DNA of 40,135 nt from BS750m-G62 sp964577175 (lineage in GTDB: Bacteria > Planctomycetota > Phycisphaerae > FEN-1346). Below, piece after piece: positions 7,218 to 13,869 of this stretch. Below the pieces are notes generated by a model. The model made no database searches. It was not told where the DNA came from and saw only the letters and a list, made by a program, of their open reading frames with translations. The translations under genes and the position numbers were made by a program. The stretch's first letter is position 1. Every line of letters starts with the position of its first letter. The stretch covers positions 1 through 40,135 of the forward strand of contig CAZNYC010000021.1 in the NCBI GenBank assembly GCA_964577175.1. Direction: 5' to 3'.

Positions 7218-8233
7218 GCCTTTTTCGCGGCCGGCAGGGGGCTGCCGTCGAGGACCGCCTGCACGGCCTCCAGGACGCGCCGCTCGGCGGCGTCGATCGG
7301 GCCGGCGGTCCGGGCGCCGGCGGCGCGGATGTGGCCCCCGCCGCCGAACCGCTCGGCCACCTGGAGCACGTTGACGCCCGGCACCGAACGGAGGGAGACG
7401 CGGACGTCGTCGCCCTCGGTTTCCCGCAGCATCACGCCCACCCGCACGCCGCGAACCTGCAGCGTTGCGTTGATCAGGCCCTCGGCGTCGCCGGTCTCGG
7501 CGCCGGCGTCGCGGAGCATGGCCCGCGTCACGTGGAGGACGGCGGCGCGGCCGTCGCAGGCGGGGCGGAGGGTCTGGACGGCCCGGCCCCACAGGTGGAG
7601 TTTGGCCAGGCGGTCCGAGAGGTGCAGCCGCTCGTGCACCGTCCACGGGTCGGCCCCGGCCTCGACGAGGTCGCCCGCCAGGCGGAAGGTCTCCGGCCCC
7701 ACGTTCGGCAGGCGGAAGCCGTCGGTGTCGCCCACCAGGCCGACGAACAGGGCCGTGGCGGTGGCGGCGTCGATGGTTGCGCCGGCCAGGACCAGCAGGT
7801 GATGGACCAGGCAGACGGCGGCCGCCGACTCCGGGTCCACCAGTTCCAGGTCCGCCAGGTCGTTTTGCGTCCGATGGTGGTCGATGACGAGGACCTCGGC
7901 CCCGGCGGCCTGGACGAGGGCCTCCACGCCCTCCAACTGCTGCCACGTGCACGTGTCGACGATGCAGACGAGGTCGGGCGGCTCCATCGCGCGGGGGTCG
8001 ACGTCGCGGCCGGCCACCAGGAAGGCACCCTCCGGGTCGAGGAAGGCGTACTTCTCGCCCGGGGCGGTCGGCAAGACCACCTCCACGCGGGTGCCCAGGT
8101 CCAGCAGCCACCGGCGCAGCGCCGCCACGGCGCCGAGGCCGTCGGCGTCCGGGCTGACGTGCGTCGTCAGCGCCACCGACGCCGCCTCGCGGAACCGGTC
8201 GATGGCCGTGTGGAAAAGCGTGTCGGGAATCAC
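7214..8233 (-). CDS. nrnA: DHH-family phosphoesterase (NrnA-like nanoRNase / pAp phosphatase)
   Basis: This 339-residue protein has the full DHH/DHHA1 layout of NrnA, which removes nucleotides from very short RNAs and dephosphorylates pAp. Metal ligands appear in order: HVSPDADGLGA (His25, Asp29, Asp31), IVDTC (Asp93), the DHH triad at 118-120 and GLVGDTDGFR (Asp169). The C-terminal substrate-binding motif RFGGGGHIRAAG covers residues 295-306. Length is typical (310-340). The start is a GTG without an obvious ribosome-binding site, so a few residues are uncertain. The same strand carries a ferredoxin and a NifU-like gene 300 bases upstream; the repeats in between make it unclear whether they share a transcript. 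RecJ-like DNase activity is less likely because the protein is short. Confidence 0.85.
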   Translation of the reverse strand: MIPDTLFHTAIDRFREAASVALTTHVSPDADGLGAVAALRRWLLDLGTRVEVVLPTAPGEKYAFLDPEGAFLVAGRDVDPRAMEPPDLVCIVDTCTWQQLEGVEALVQAAGAEVLVIDHHRTQNDLADLELVDPESAAAVCLVHHLLVLAGATIDAATATALFVGLVGDTDGFRLPNVGPETFRLAGDLVEAGADPWTVHERLHLSDRLAKLHLWGRAVQTLRPACDGRAAVLHVTRAMLRDAGAETGDAEGLINATLQVRGVRVGVMLRETEGDDVRVSLRSVPGVNVLQVAERFGGGGHIRAAGARTAGPIDAAERRVLEAVQAVLDGSPLPAAKKA

Positions 8234-8270
8234 GATGGCATGGGCCCCGTGGCTGCGGCGTGCAGGTGGC

Positions 8271-8446
8271 CCCCTCTCCCTTGACGGGAGAGGGATGGGG
8301 TGAGGGTGACATGGCTACAAGCCACAAGCCACAAGCCACAAGAGACAAGCAAAGACGACGGCGCGGGCCGTTGCCATCTTTGCTTGCGGCTTGCAGCCTG
8401 TGGCTCTCTCCCCCTCACCCGACCCTCTCCCGCGGGGGGAGAGGGT
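8271..8446. repeat. R3 inverted pair enclosing a heptamer-repeat palindrome
   Basis: R3 copies at 8271-8310 and 8408-8446 are in opposite orientation. Between them lie ACAAGCC heptamers (8317-8351) and, at about 8380-8405, GCTTGCGGCTTGCAGCCTGT, roughly the reverse complement. The same GCTTGCGGCTTGCAGCC block stands next to the R3 copy at 13698, so the two modules travel together. This fills most of the 300-base gap between the ferredoxin and nrnA; no gene is seen in it. Confidence 0.75.
8317..8351. repeat. Tandem heptamer ACAAGCC, five units
   Basis: Three perfect ACAAGCC units (8317-8337) are followed by ACAAGAG and ACAAGCA. They form the left arm of a palindrome whose right arm is rich in GCTTGCGG and GCTTGCAG. 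Confidence 0.8.
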
Positions 8447-8533
8447 ATACGAAACGGCCTCCAGCGGTGTGGATACGAAGAGACCACCCGGCCCCGTCGG
8501 CAGGGCGGCCTCCGAAAAGGCGATTCGTCGGCG

Positions 8534-8704
8534 TTACCCTTCGACGATGGCGTCGACGGGGCACACGTCGGCACACGTGCCGCAGTCCGTGCACGTGTCT
8601 GCGTCGATCACGTAGATGCCATCGCCCTCGCTGATGGCATCGACGGGGCACTCCGGCTCGCACGTGCCGCAGGACACGCATTCGTCGGTAATCTTGTACG
8701 CCAC
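8534..8704 (-). CDS. Two-cluster 4Fe-4S ferredoxin
   Basis: This 56-residue protein is a classic bacterial 2[4Fe-4S] ferredoxin, a small soluble electron carrier. Cys9, 12, 15 and 19 and Cys38, 41, 44 and 48 form two CxxCxxCxxxCP motifs related by internal duplication; both halves end in CPVDAI. The start is a GTG at 8704, preceded by AGGAG six bases upstream. It lies 48 bases downstream of the NifU-like gene and is probably cotranscribed with it from the promoter at 9044-9071. Its redox partner is unknown; the radical SAM and Etf genes in the window are possible users, but nothing in the sequence proves this. Confidence 0.93.
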   Translation of the reverse strand: MAYKITDECVSCGTCEPECPVDAISEGDGIYVIDADTCTDCGTCADVCPVDAIVEG

Positions 8705-8752
8705 GTTGGACTCCTTTCTCGTTGACGGATCGGAAATCGGGTTCGGGTTCCC

Positions 8753-8977
8753 TCAGTCGGCGACGGGCTCGACCCGTTCGACCTCGGGAATCTGTTCCTT
8801 GAGTTTGCGTTCGACGGCCATCTTGAGGGTCATCTGGGCGCCGGGGCATCCGGCGCAGGCGCCCTGGAGACGGACCTTGACGACGCCGTCCTCGACGTCG
8901 ACGAGTTCGATGTCGCCGCCGTCGGCCTGAAGCATCGGACGGATCTGGTTGATGACGTTTTCGACCTGTTCACGCAT
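8753..8977 (-). CDS. NifU-like C-terminal domain protein (Fe-S scaffold)
   Basis: A single 74-residue NifU C-terminal (Nfu) domain, which assembles or carries Fe-S clusters for transfer to target proteins. The signature GACAGCPGAQMTLK holds the two cluster ligands Cys41 and Cys44. The upstream LQADGGDIELVDVEDGVVKVRLQG is the usual beta-sheet half. The protein ends after the helix, so this is a stand-alone domain rather than full NifU. It precedes the ferredoxin in the same direction, a sensible pairing of a cluster carrier with an Fe-S protein. The start is the ATG at 8977; GGAGAC upstream is a reasonable ribosome-binding site. Confidence 0.92.
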   Translation of the reverse strand: MREQVENVINQIRPMLQADGGDIELVDVEDGVVKVRLQGACAGCPGAQMTLKMAVERKLKEQIPEVERVEPVAD

Positions 8978-9043
8978 GGCGTGTCTCCTGTCTGGCGTCT
9001 CGTGCGGGCCGGTCCCCGCGGCGCGGGCCGGTGAAGTTCGTAG

Positions 9044-9071
9044 ATTATACGGTTCCGGCGGGGAATGTCTA
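9044..9071 (-). promoter_or_regulatory. Promoter of the nifU-like/ferredoxin transcript
   Basis: On the minus strand, TAGACA (9071-9066), a 16-base spacer and TATAAT (9049-9044). The -10 is perfect. The leader to the ATG at 8977 would be about 60 nt. Confidence 0.6.
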
Positions 9072-9101
9072 CCGTCTAGAGCGGTTTACGCCTGGATGGC
9101 C

Positions 9102-9129
9102 GCGCGGTGGGTCTCCGCACCCGCCGCGC
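9102..9129. repeat. R9 hairpin copy
   Basis: GCGCGGTGGGT, the loop CTCCGC and ACCCGCCGCGC. The adjacent bases 9133-9158 match the reverse complement of the tract just after the R9 hairpin at 3613. Confidence 0.6.
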
Positions 9130-9203
9130 TCCAAACGGCCTTTTCGGGGCTGCGCGGCCCGTGGGCGTGAGGAGATGCGGCGCGGCGCCGAGTCGTGGGC
9201 ACC

Positions 9204-9231
9204 GCGCGGCGGGCAGCCTTGCCCGCCGCGC
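9204..9231. repeat. Perfect 11-bp hairpin
   Basis: GCGCGGCGGGC and GCCCGCCGCGC enclose the 6-nt loop AGCCTT. No U-run follows, so it is not a typical terminator. It resembles R9 but has a different loop. No gene is seen between 9072 and 9309. Confidence 0.6.
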
Positions 9232-9309
9232 CCATCCCATGCCACCTCGCCCCTGGCGCGGCCCCGCAAAGCGCCCAGGTTCCCCAGGGTGACATTTCGA
9301 CCCCTGGAT

Positions 9310-9337
9310 TTGCATCCGGCCCGGTTTCGCGTATAGT
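9310..9337 (+). promoter_or_regulatory. Promoter of the micro-ORF unit
   Basis: TTGCAT (9310-9315), a 16-base spacer and TATAGT (9332-9337). The same hexamer and spacing pattern is seen upstream of lpxD. Transcription would start near 9344. Confidence 0.6.
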
Positions 9338-9365
9338 TCCTGTGGATGGGAGATGAGGTGAACCG

Positions 9366-9440
9366 ATGGAACCCGGCGATCGACTGAGACGGATCAAAAT
9401 CCTGGTGTTAACGCTCGCTACGTACCTGGCCATGTGCTGA
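9366..9440 (+). CDS. 24-residue micro-ORF (leader peptide or small hydrophobic peptide)
   Basis: The ORF begins ATG with GAGGTG five bases upstream and encodes a basic N-terminus (RLRR), then a hydrophobic run ILVLTLATYLAMC. Its stop overlaps a GAGGAGG tract. It sits between a good promoter (9310) and a strong intrinsic terminator (9479), so the whole transcript is about 165 nt. The layout is that of an attenuator leader, but nothing on this strand follows before the convergent aconitase gene. It may therefore be a small membrane peptide or an orphan regulatory RNA. GGAGG at 9441-9445 could pair with CCTCC at 9479-9483 and compete with the terminator stem. I know no homologue. Confidence 0.45.
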   Translation: MEPGDRLRRIKILVLTLATYLAMC

Positions 9441-9478
9441 GGAGGTAGACGGCCGGTTGAACGTGCGAGCAACGAACC

Positions 9479-9510
9479 CCTCCCGGCTCCGGCAGCCGGG
9501 AGGTTTTTTT
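9479..9510 (+). terminator. Intrinsic terminator of the micro-ORF unit
   Basis: A perfect 10-bp stem, CCTCCCGGCT with AGCCGGGAGG, a 5-nt loop CCGGC and seven Ts. This is the clearest intrinsic terminator in the window. Confidence 0.9.
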
Positions 9511-9546
9511 GCGCGGCAGTGCATTGGCCGGCGGGGACGCTTGAAC

Positions 9547-9659
9547 GGCAATGATGAACAGGGAATGATGAAGGAAGACGCTGAACGGCCCGGCGCGCGA
9601 GCGTCGTTCCCTTCATCATTGAGCGTTCATCATTCCTTGTTCAGGATTGTTGTTTTGCC
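9547..9659. repeat. R1 palindromic repeat, copy 3, overlapping the aconitase stop
   Basis: The left arm holds GGCAATGATGAACAGGG and AATGATGAAGG; the right arm holds CCTTCATCATTGAGCG and TTCATCATTCC. The right edge, read on the minus strand as GGCAAAACAACAATCCTGA, encodes the last residues AKQQS and the stop of the aconitase gene. Confidence 0.9.
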
Positions 9660-11590
9660 TCCTCGGCCATCTGGTTCAGCACCCCGCCCGCCAGGAGACT
9701 CGTCCGCTGCCGGGGCGAGGCCTCCAGGCGGACCGTCATCTCGGTGGCCTTCGTCGTGTTGCGGACGGTGAGGGTCTCGCGGTCCGCGACGGCCGCCCGC
9801 AGGTCCTCCATCTCCAGGTCGTCGCCCCGGTCGAGGGCGTCGTAGTCGGCCGGGTCCTCGAAGACGAGCGGCAGGATGCCGAAGTTCACCAGGTTCGCCT
9901 GGTGGATGCGTTCGATGCCCTTGGCGATGACGGCCCGCACGCCCAGGAACCGCGGGCAGAGGGCGGCGTGCTCGCGGCTGGAGCCCTGGCCGTAACTCTC
10001 CCCCGCCACGACGACGCCGGCCTTGCCGGCGTCGCGGATCTCGGCGGCCCGCTCGGCGAACGTCTCGTCGACGCGGCTGAAGACGTACTCGGCGTACTTC
10101 GGCACGTTGCTGCGATAGACGGCCAGCCGCCCCGCCGGCATGATGTGGTCGGTCGTGATCTTGTCCTCGACCTTCAGCGTGACCGGCCCGGAGAGCGCAC
10201 GGGGGAGGGCCTCGAACGGCGGGGGCGGCACGATGTTCGGACCGCGCACCACCTCCACCGCGTCCGGGTCGTCGGCGGGCGGCAGGATCATCGTGTCGTC
10301 AATGACCAGCCGCCGCGGCAGACGGACCTTGGGCGGCTCAAGGCCCACGTCGCGCGGGTCCGTCACCTCGCCCGTCAGGGCGCAGGCGACGGCCGTCTCC
10401 GGGCTCGCCAGGTAGACCTGGGCGGAGCGGGTGCCGCTGCGGCCTTCGAAGTTGCGGTTGTTCGTCCGGACGCTGACGGCGTCGGTCTGCGGCGCCTGGG
10501 CGGCGCCGATGCAGAACCCGCAGGCGCACTCGTCCAGGCGGACGCCGGCCGCGAGCAGGTCGTCCATCGCCTCCGACGTCGCCAGCGTCTGGAGCACCTG
10601 CCGCGACCCCGGCGCCACGACCACGTCCACCGCCGGATGGACCTTGCGGCCCTTCAGCATGGCGGCGGCGGCCAGGAGATCGCGGACGCTGGAGTTCGTG
10701 CAACTGCCGATGCACACCTGGTTGACGCCGAGGCCCGCGAGGTCCCGCACCCGTTTCACGTTGCCGGGCGAGTGCGGGCAGGCGATGCGCGGTTCCAGTT
10801 GCCCGAGGTCGATCTCGATGGTCCGATCGTAACGGGCGCCGCGGTCGGGCCGCAGGGCCCGCCAGTCGTCCTCTCGCCCCTGCCAGCGGAAGAAGCGGCG
10901 GGTGACCTCGTCGGACGGGAAGACGCTCGTCGTCACGCCCATCTCGGCGCCCATGTTGGTGATGGTGGCCCGCTCGGGCACGCCGAGGCTTTTGACGCCC
11001 GGCCCGGTGTACTCGACGACCCACCCGACGTTGCCCTTCGTGGAGAGGCGTTCGAGCAGGGTGAGGATGACGTCCTTTGCGGTGACGAAGGGCGGGAGTT
11101 TGCCCGTCAAGCGGACGCCCAGGACGCGCGGGCACGTCAGGCGGAACGGCCGGCCGGCGATGGCGCAGGCCACGTCCAGGCCGCCGGCGCCGACGGCGAT
11201 CATCCCCGCCCCGCCGCACGTGGGCGTGTGGCTGTCGGCGCCGAGGAGCGTCTTGCCCGCCGCGCTGAACCGCTCCAGGTGGACCTGGTGGCAGATGCCG
11301 TTGCCCGGCTTCGAGAAGACCATGCCGTGGGCGGCCGAGAACGTGCGCAGGAAGGCGTGGTCGTCGGCGTTCTCGAAGCCGAGTTGCATCATGTTGTGGT
11401 CGACATAGTTGACGGAGACGTCCGTGGCGGGGGGCGGGGCGCCCATCGCCTCGTACTCCATCATGGCCATCGTGCCGGTGATGTCCTGGGTCAGCGTCTG
11501 GTCGATGCGGATGCCGATGGGCTCGCCGGCTTCGAGCCGGCCCTCGACGAGATGGTCGGCGAGGAGTTTGTACGTAAGCGTCTGCGCCAT
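9641..11590 (-). CDS. Aconitate hydratase (compact, Aquifex-type)
   Basis: This 649-residue enzyme interconverts citrate and isocitrate with a 4Fe-4S cluster. It is much shorter than AcnA (about 890) and resembles the compact aconitase group of about 650 residues, with a LeuCD-like fold in one chain. Cluster ligands are Cys297 in IGSCTNSS and Cys357 and Cys360 in ECACGFCIG. RTNNRNFEGRSGT follows, and the swivel domain carries GESYGQGSSREHAAL, which binds substrate. The ATG at 11590 has GAGGAA upstream; a GTG at 11605 is less likely. The homologous isopropylmalate or homoaconitate dehydratases remain possible, but those usually have a separate small subunit. The last codons come from an R1 repeat. 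Confidence 0.88.
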   Translation of the reverse strand: MAQTLTYKLLADHLVEGRLEAGEPIGIRIDQTLTQDITGTMAMMEYEAMGAPPPATDVSVNYVDHNMMQLGFENADDHAFLRTFSAAHGMVFSKPGNGICHQVHLERFSAAGKTLLGADSHTPTCGGAGMIAVGAGGLDVACAIAGRPFRLTCPRVLGVRLTGKLPPFVTAKDVILTLLERLSTKGNVGWVVEYTGPGVKSLGVPERATITNMGAEMGVTTSVFPSDEVTRRFFRWQGREDDWRALRPDRGARYDRTIEIDLGQLEPRIACPHSPGNVKRVRDLAGLGVNQVCIGSCTNSSVRDLLAAAAMLKGRKVHPAVDVVVAPGSRQVLQTLATSEAMDDLLAAGVRLDECACGFCIGAAQAPQTDAVSVRTNNRNFEGRSGTRSAQVYLASPETAVACALTGEVTDPRDVGLEPPKVRLPRRLVIDDTMILPPADDPDAVEVVRGPNIVPPPPFEALPRALSGPVTLKVEDKITTDHIMPAGRLAVYRSNVPKYAEYVFSRVDETFAERAAEIRDAGKAGVVVAGESYGQGSSREHAALCPRFLGVRAVIAKGIERIHQANLVNFGILPLVFEDPADYDALDRGDDLEMEDLRAAVADRETLTVRNTTKATEMTVRLEASPRQRTSLLAGGVLNQMAEEAKQQS

Positions 11591-11708
11591 AGTCGGGTTC
11601 CTCACAGCGTGCGACGGACGGAAGGGACGAGGCGACGAAGGGGCGGAGGGACGAAGGCACCGCGGCCGCCATGCGGCATCGGCGGCCCCCTCCCTGCGTC
11701 AACCGCCG

Positions 11709-11737
11709 ATTATAGAGACGGCCCACGGCGGGCTCAA
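11709..11737 (-). promoter_or_regulatory. Aconitase promoter
   Basis: On the minus strand, TTGAGC (11737-11732), a 17-base spacer and a perfect TATAAT (11714-11709). The leader to the ATG at 11590 would be about 110 nt and contains no recognisable switch. Confidence 0.75.
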
Positions 11738-11759
11738 GGCGAAAGGGGGACGCCCCAGC

Positions 11760-11883
11760 GGCAATGATGAACGGGGTATAATGAATGCGGAAGGATGAAC
11801 GGAAGACGCCGAACGGCCCGGCGCGCCGGTCGTTCCGTCATCCTTGAGCATCCATCATTCCTTGTTCATCCTTGTTGTTTTGC
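11760..11883. repeat. R1 palindromic repeat, copy 4
   Basis: The inner left arm reads GGAAGGATGAACGG and the inner right arm CCGTCATCCTTGAGC. Compared with copy 3 (AATGATGA with TCATCATT), both arms changed to AAGGATGA with TCATCCTT, so pairing is kept. This copy lies 228 bases after the ridA stop, in the same orientation as the others. Confidence 0.85.
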
Positions 11884-11935
11884 GGAGCGGCCGAAGACGG
11901 TAGCCCCGGGCGTCCGCCCAGGGGCCTGGAAACCC

Positions 11936-11988
11936 GGTAACCCCCTGAGCCCCGCACGGGGCCACGGAGGTTCTGTCGCGCTGCCGTG
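11936..11988. repeat. R5 repeat, copy 2
   Basis: GAGCCCCGCACGGGGC, then TTCTGTCGCGCTGCCG. Same order of blocks as at 3456-3516, with different filler between them. Confidence 0.6.
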
Positions 11989-12062
11989 GTCGGTCGGCGG
12001 CGGTCCGGGAGGGACGTTGGTCATGGGGGCCCTTCAGCCTGCGTGCGGGCAGCGGCGGGTCA

Positions 12063-12091
12063 AGGGCGGCGGGTCTCCGCCCCCGCCGCGC
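12063..12091. repeat. R9 hairpin copy
   Basis: GGCGGCGGGTCTCCGCCCCC followed by GCCGCGC, then a second imperfect hairpin (GCGCGGTGGTT to about 12120) like the one after the 3613 copy. Confidence 0.55.
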
Positions 12092-12111
12092 TGGCGCGCT
12101 CGGCGCGGTGG

Positions 12112-12609
12112 TTACGCAGACCCATCGCGCACGGTTCCGGGCTTCGCCCCACCCGCCACTTCGACGATCATCTCGAGTTCCAGGGGCGCTCCGAGGGGCA
12201 GTTCGGCCGCCCCGAGAGCGGCGCGGCTGTGGCGGCCCGGTTCGCCGAAGATCTCGGCCACCAGGTCGCTGGCCGCATTCATTACCGCGGCCTGGTCCGT
12301 GAAGCCGGGGGCGCTCGCCACGTGGCCCGTCAGTCGGACGATGCGGGCGACGGCGCCGAGGCCGCCGGCCGCCTCCGCCGCCACCGCCAGGGCGTTCAGC
12401 GCCGCCTGCCGGGCGCATTGCCGGGCCTGCTCCAGCGAGACCTCCGCCCCCACCTTGCCGGTGGCCAGCAGTTCGCCGCCGCGCATGGGCAACTGGCCGC
12501 TGACGAACACGAGGTTGCCCGTCCGGACGGCCGGCACGTACGAGCCGACGGGCGCCGGGGCAGGGGGGAGGGTGAGGCCGAGGCGGGCCAGGTTGTCTTC
12601 GATGGGCAT
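12112..12609 (-). CDS. RidA/YjgF family protein (YoaB-like subgroup)
   Basis: RidA-family proteins hydrolyse reactive enamine/imine intermediates released by PLP enzymes; some members have other roles. This 165-residue protein shows the family start IEDNLARLGLTLPP, the VRTGNLVFVSGQLP strand and GHVASAPGFTDQAAVMN. The conserved Arg is in RHSRAALGAAELPLGAPLELEMIVEV. The length and the PAPAPVGSYVPAVR segment fit the longer YoaB-like group (about 153). The ATG at 12609 was chosen over one at 12615 because it fits the family N-terminus and the distance to GAGGA. Repeats separate it from the methyltransferase gene upstream; that gene's promoter may serve both. Confidence 0.88.
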   Translation of the reverse strand: MPIEDNLARLGLTLPPAPAPVGSYVPAVRTGNLVFVSGQLPMRGGELLATGKVGAEVSLEQARQCARQAALNALAVAAEAAGGLGAVARIVRLTGHVASAPGFTDQAAVMNAASDLVAEIFGEPGRHSRAALGAAELPLGAPLELEMIVEVAGGAKPGTVRDGSA

Positions 12610-12647
12610 GGTCATGGATCCTCATCCATTGCGCCACAACACACTCG

Positions 12648-12735
12648 TCATTCTGAGGAGCCCGTACGGGCGACGAAGAACCTCGCCTTGATGCCGTTCG
12701 CACGGCGAGATCCTTCGCTTCGCTCAGGATGACAT
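12648..12735. repeat. R4 palindromic repeat, copy 1
   Basis: Begins TCATTCTGAGGAGC, contains CGACGAAGAACCTCGCC and the inverted GGCGAGATCCTTCG, and ends GCTCAGGATGACA. The ends pair with each other (TCATTCTGAG with CTCAGGATGA, one mismatch). Further copies are at 21053 and 34628, with a weak relative at 30156. Confidence 0.85.
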
Positions 12736-12739
12736 CTTC

Positions 12740-12767
12740 GCGCGGCGGGTGCGGAGACCCGCCGCGC
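12740..12767. repeat. R9 hairpin copy
   Basis: GCGCGGCGGGT, the loop GCGGAG and ACCCGCCGCGC, identical in core to the copy at 1574. It starts seven bases after the methyltransferase stop on the minus strand. Confidence 0.7.
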
Positions 12768-12773
12768 ATTGCC

Positions 12774-13544
12774 TCACACCTTTGCCTTCCGCGCCAGGAC
12801 GATCAGGTCCGGGCTCTTTGCGGGGTCGAACGGCGTCGGGTCGCAGGCCCCGTACCGCTGGAGGCGGCCGAAGCCGGCGTCGGTGAGCATCCCCTCCAGT
12901 TCCTCCGGCGCCAGGGCCCACGCCTGTTCGTGCCGCTCGTACCTGGCCCACTCGCCGGCCTGCTTCTGGAGGACGAGGCGCGTGCGGTCGCAGCGTCGGC
13001 GGATCTTGCGGAAGATCTCCAGCATCAGGATCTCGCGGTCCTCCACCTGCCGGACGCGCGGACCGCGGACGACCGTCCGCCCGTCGGGGATGGTCAGGAA
13101 GTTGCGGCACTGGACGACGAGCAGGCCGTCCGGCCGGAGCACGTCGCGCATGCCGACGACGGCGGCGCGAATCCCATCCGGCGAGCCGGCCAGCGGCAGG
13201 CCGTCCCGGCACGTGAGGGCGTCGAACGGTTGGCTGAAGACCTCCGGCAGGCGCGCGAGGTCCGCCACCTCGTAGCGGATGGCGGCGCCCGCCTTGCGGG
13301 CCAGCCGACGGGCTTCCTCCACCGCGGCGGCCGACGGGTCCGACCCGACGGCGTCCAGGCCCCACCGCACGAACTGCCGCACGTGGTGCCCCGTGCCGCA
13401 GGCGCAGTCCAGCACCCGCTGGGCGCCGACGCTGGAGAAGGCCCGCTGGAAGAACGGCCCCTCGCGGGCGAGCCGCTCGTCCCAATCGACCATGATTTCG
13501 GCGTAGGGGAGAAACGTCTCTTCCGGGGTCTGGTCGTCGGGCAT
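12774..13544 (-). CDS. SAM-dependent methyltransferase, class I
   Basis: A 256-residue Rossmann-fold methyltransferase. Motif I is RVLDCACGTGHHVRQF (residues 43-58) and the acidic end of strand 2 is GSDPS (67-71). The motif II/III region VADLARLPEVFSQPFDALTCRDGLPL and the post-motif DVLRPDGLLVVQCRN are typical of the type 11/25 group. The C-terminal PEELEGMLTDAGFGRLQRYGACD is a common ending in small-molecule methyltransferases. The substrate cannot be told. The start is the ATG at 13544. Its own promoter reads away from the divergent lpxD promoter. I see no link to lipid A synthesis beyond adjacency. Confidence 0.85.
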   Translation of the reverse strand: MPDDQTPEETFLPYAEIMVDWDERLAREGPFFQRAFSSVGAQRVLDCACGTGHHVRQFVRWGLDAVGSDPSAAAVEEARRLARKAGAAIRYEVADLARLPEVFSQPFDALTCRDGLPLAGSPDGIRAAVVGMRDVLRPDGLLVVQCRNFLTIPDGRTVVRGPRVRQVEDREILMLEIFRKIRRRCDRTRLVLQKQAGEWARYERHEQAWALAPEELEGMLTDAGFGRLQRYGACDPTPFDPAKSPDLIVLARKAKV

Positions 13545-13571
13545 GGCGCGGATTCCGATGGGGACGAGGCG

Positions 13572-13600
13572 ATTCTATGGCGGCCCGCGTCGGCGTGCAA
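13572..13600 (-). promoter_or_regulatory. Methyltransferase promoter
   Basis: On the minus strand, TTGCAC (13600-13595), a 17-base spacer and TAGAAT (13577-13572). The leader is about 20 nt, quite short. Confidence 0.65.
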
Positions 13601-13678
13601 GCGTTTAGGGCGATCGCGCTGACGGGAGCGCGGCGGGCCGGGAGCCCCGCCGCGCGGGCCTTGGGGTGTTGCTTTTGG

Positions 13679-13737
13679 CTTGCGGCTTGCAGCCTTATCA
13701 CCCTCACCCCATCCCTCCCCCGTCAAGGGGGAGGAGG
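13679..13737. repeat. R3 copy with attached GCTTGC block
   Basis: CTTGCGGCTTGCAGCC (13679-13694) followed by CACCCTCACCCC and the stem CCCTCCCCC GTCAA GGGGGAGG. The same two modules stand together at about 8389-8446. The region between the divergent methyltransferase and lpxD genes holds only this and the two promoters. Confidence 0.75.
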
Positions 13738-13773
13738 TTTGCCCTCGGCGACGAGGGCGCTTCGACGCCAACC

Positions 13774-13801
13774 TTGCATGCCGGCCGCGAGACGCTATAA
13801 T
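13774..13801 (+). promoter_or_regulatory. Promoter of the lpxD-lpxC/fabZ-lpxA operon
   Basis: TTGCAT (13774-13779), a 16-base spacer and a perfect TATAAT (13796-13801). The start point would be near 13808, about 60 bases before the chosen lpxD start. Confidence 0.75.
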
Positions 13802-13869
13802 CGCGCCGCATGGGGCCGGCCGGGTGGCTCGACGTCCTCGGCAGCGCCTGCACCGGCGGGGGAGGGACC

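Larger units (their letters stand above)
11884..12111. other. Gene-free repeat mosaic downstream of ridA
   Basis: Holds the hairpin GCCCCGGGCGTCCGCCCAGGGGC near 11903, an R5 copy (11936-11988) and an R9 copy (12063-12091). No gene is supported. Confidence 0.55.

Noticed and set aside
9457..9771. A TTG-started ORF after the micro-ORF
   Set aside because: It reads through the terminator and the R1 repeat into the antisense of the aconitase gene, and the distance to GGAGG is poor.
9647..11767. A 706-codon plus-strand ORF opposite the aconitase gene
   Set aside because: It is rich in Arg, Gly, Val, Asp and His, has no recognisable family, and mirrors the third-position GC bias of the aconitase on the other strand. 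The aconitase has all catalytic motifs.
13810..13869. A leaderless ATG start for lpxD at 13810
   Set aside because: The 20 extra residues do not match LpxD, while the GTG at 13870 has GGGAGG and the family N-terminus. Leaderless use cannot be fully excluded.
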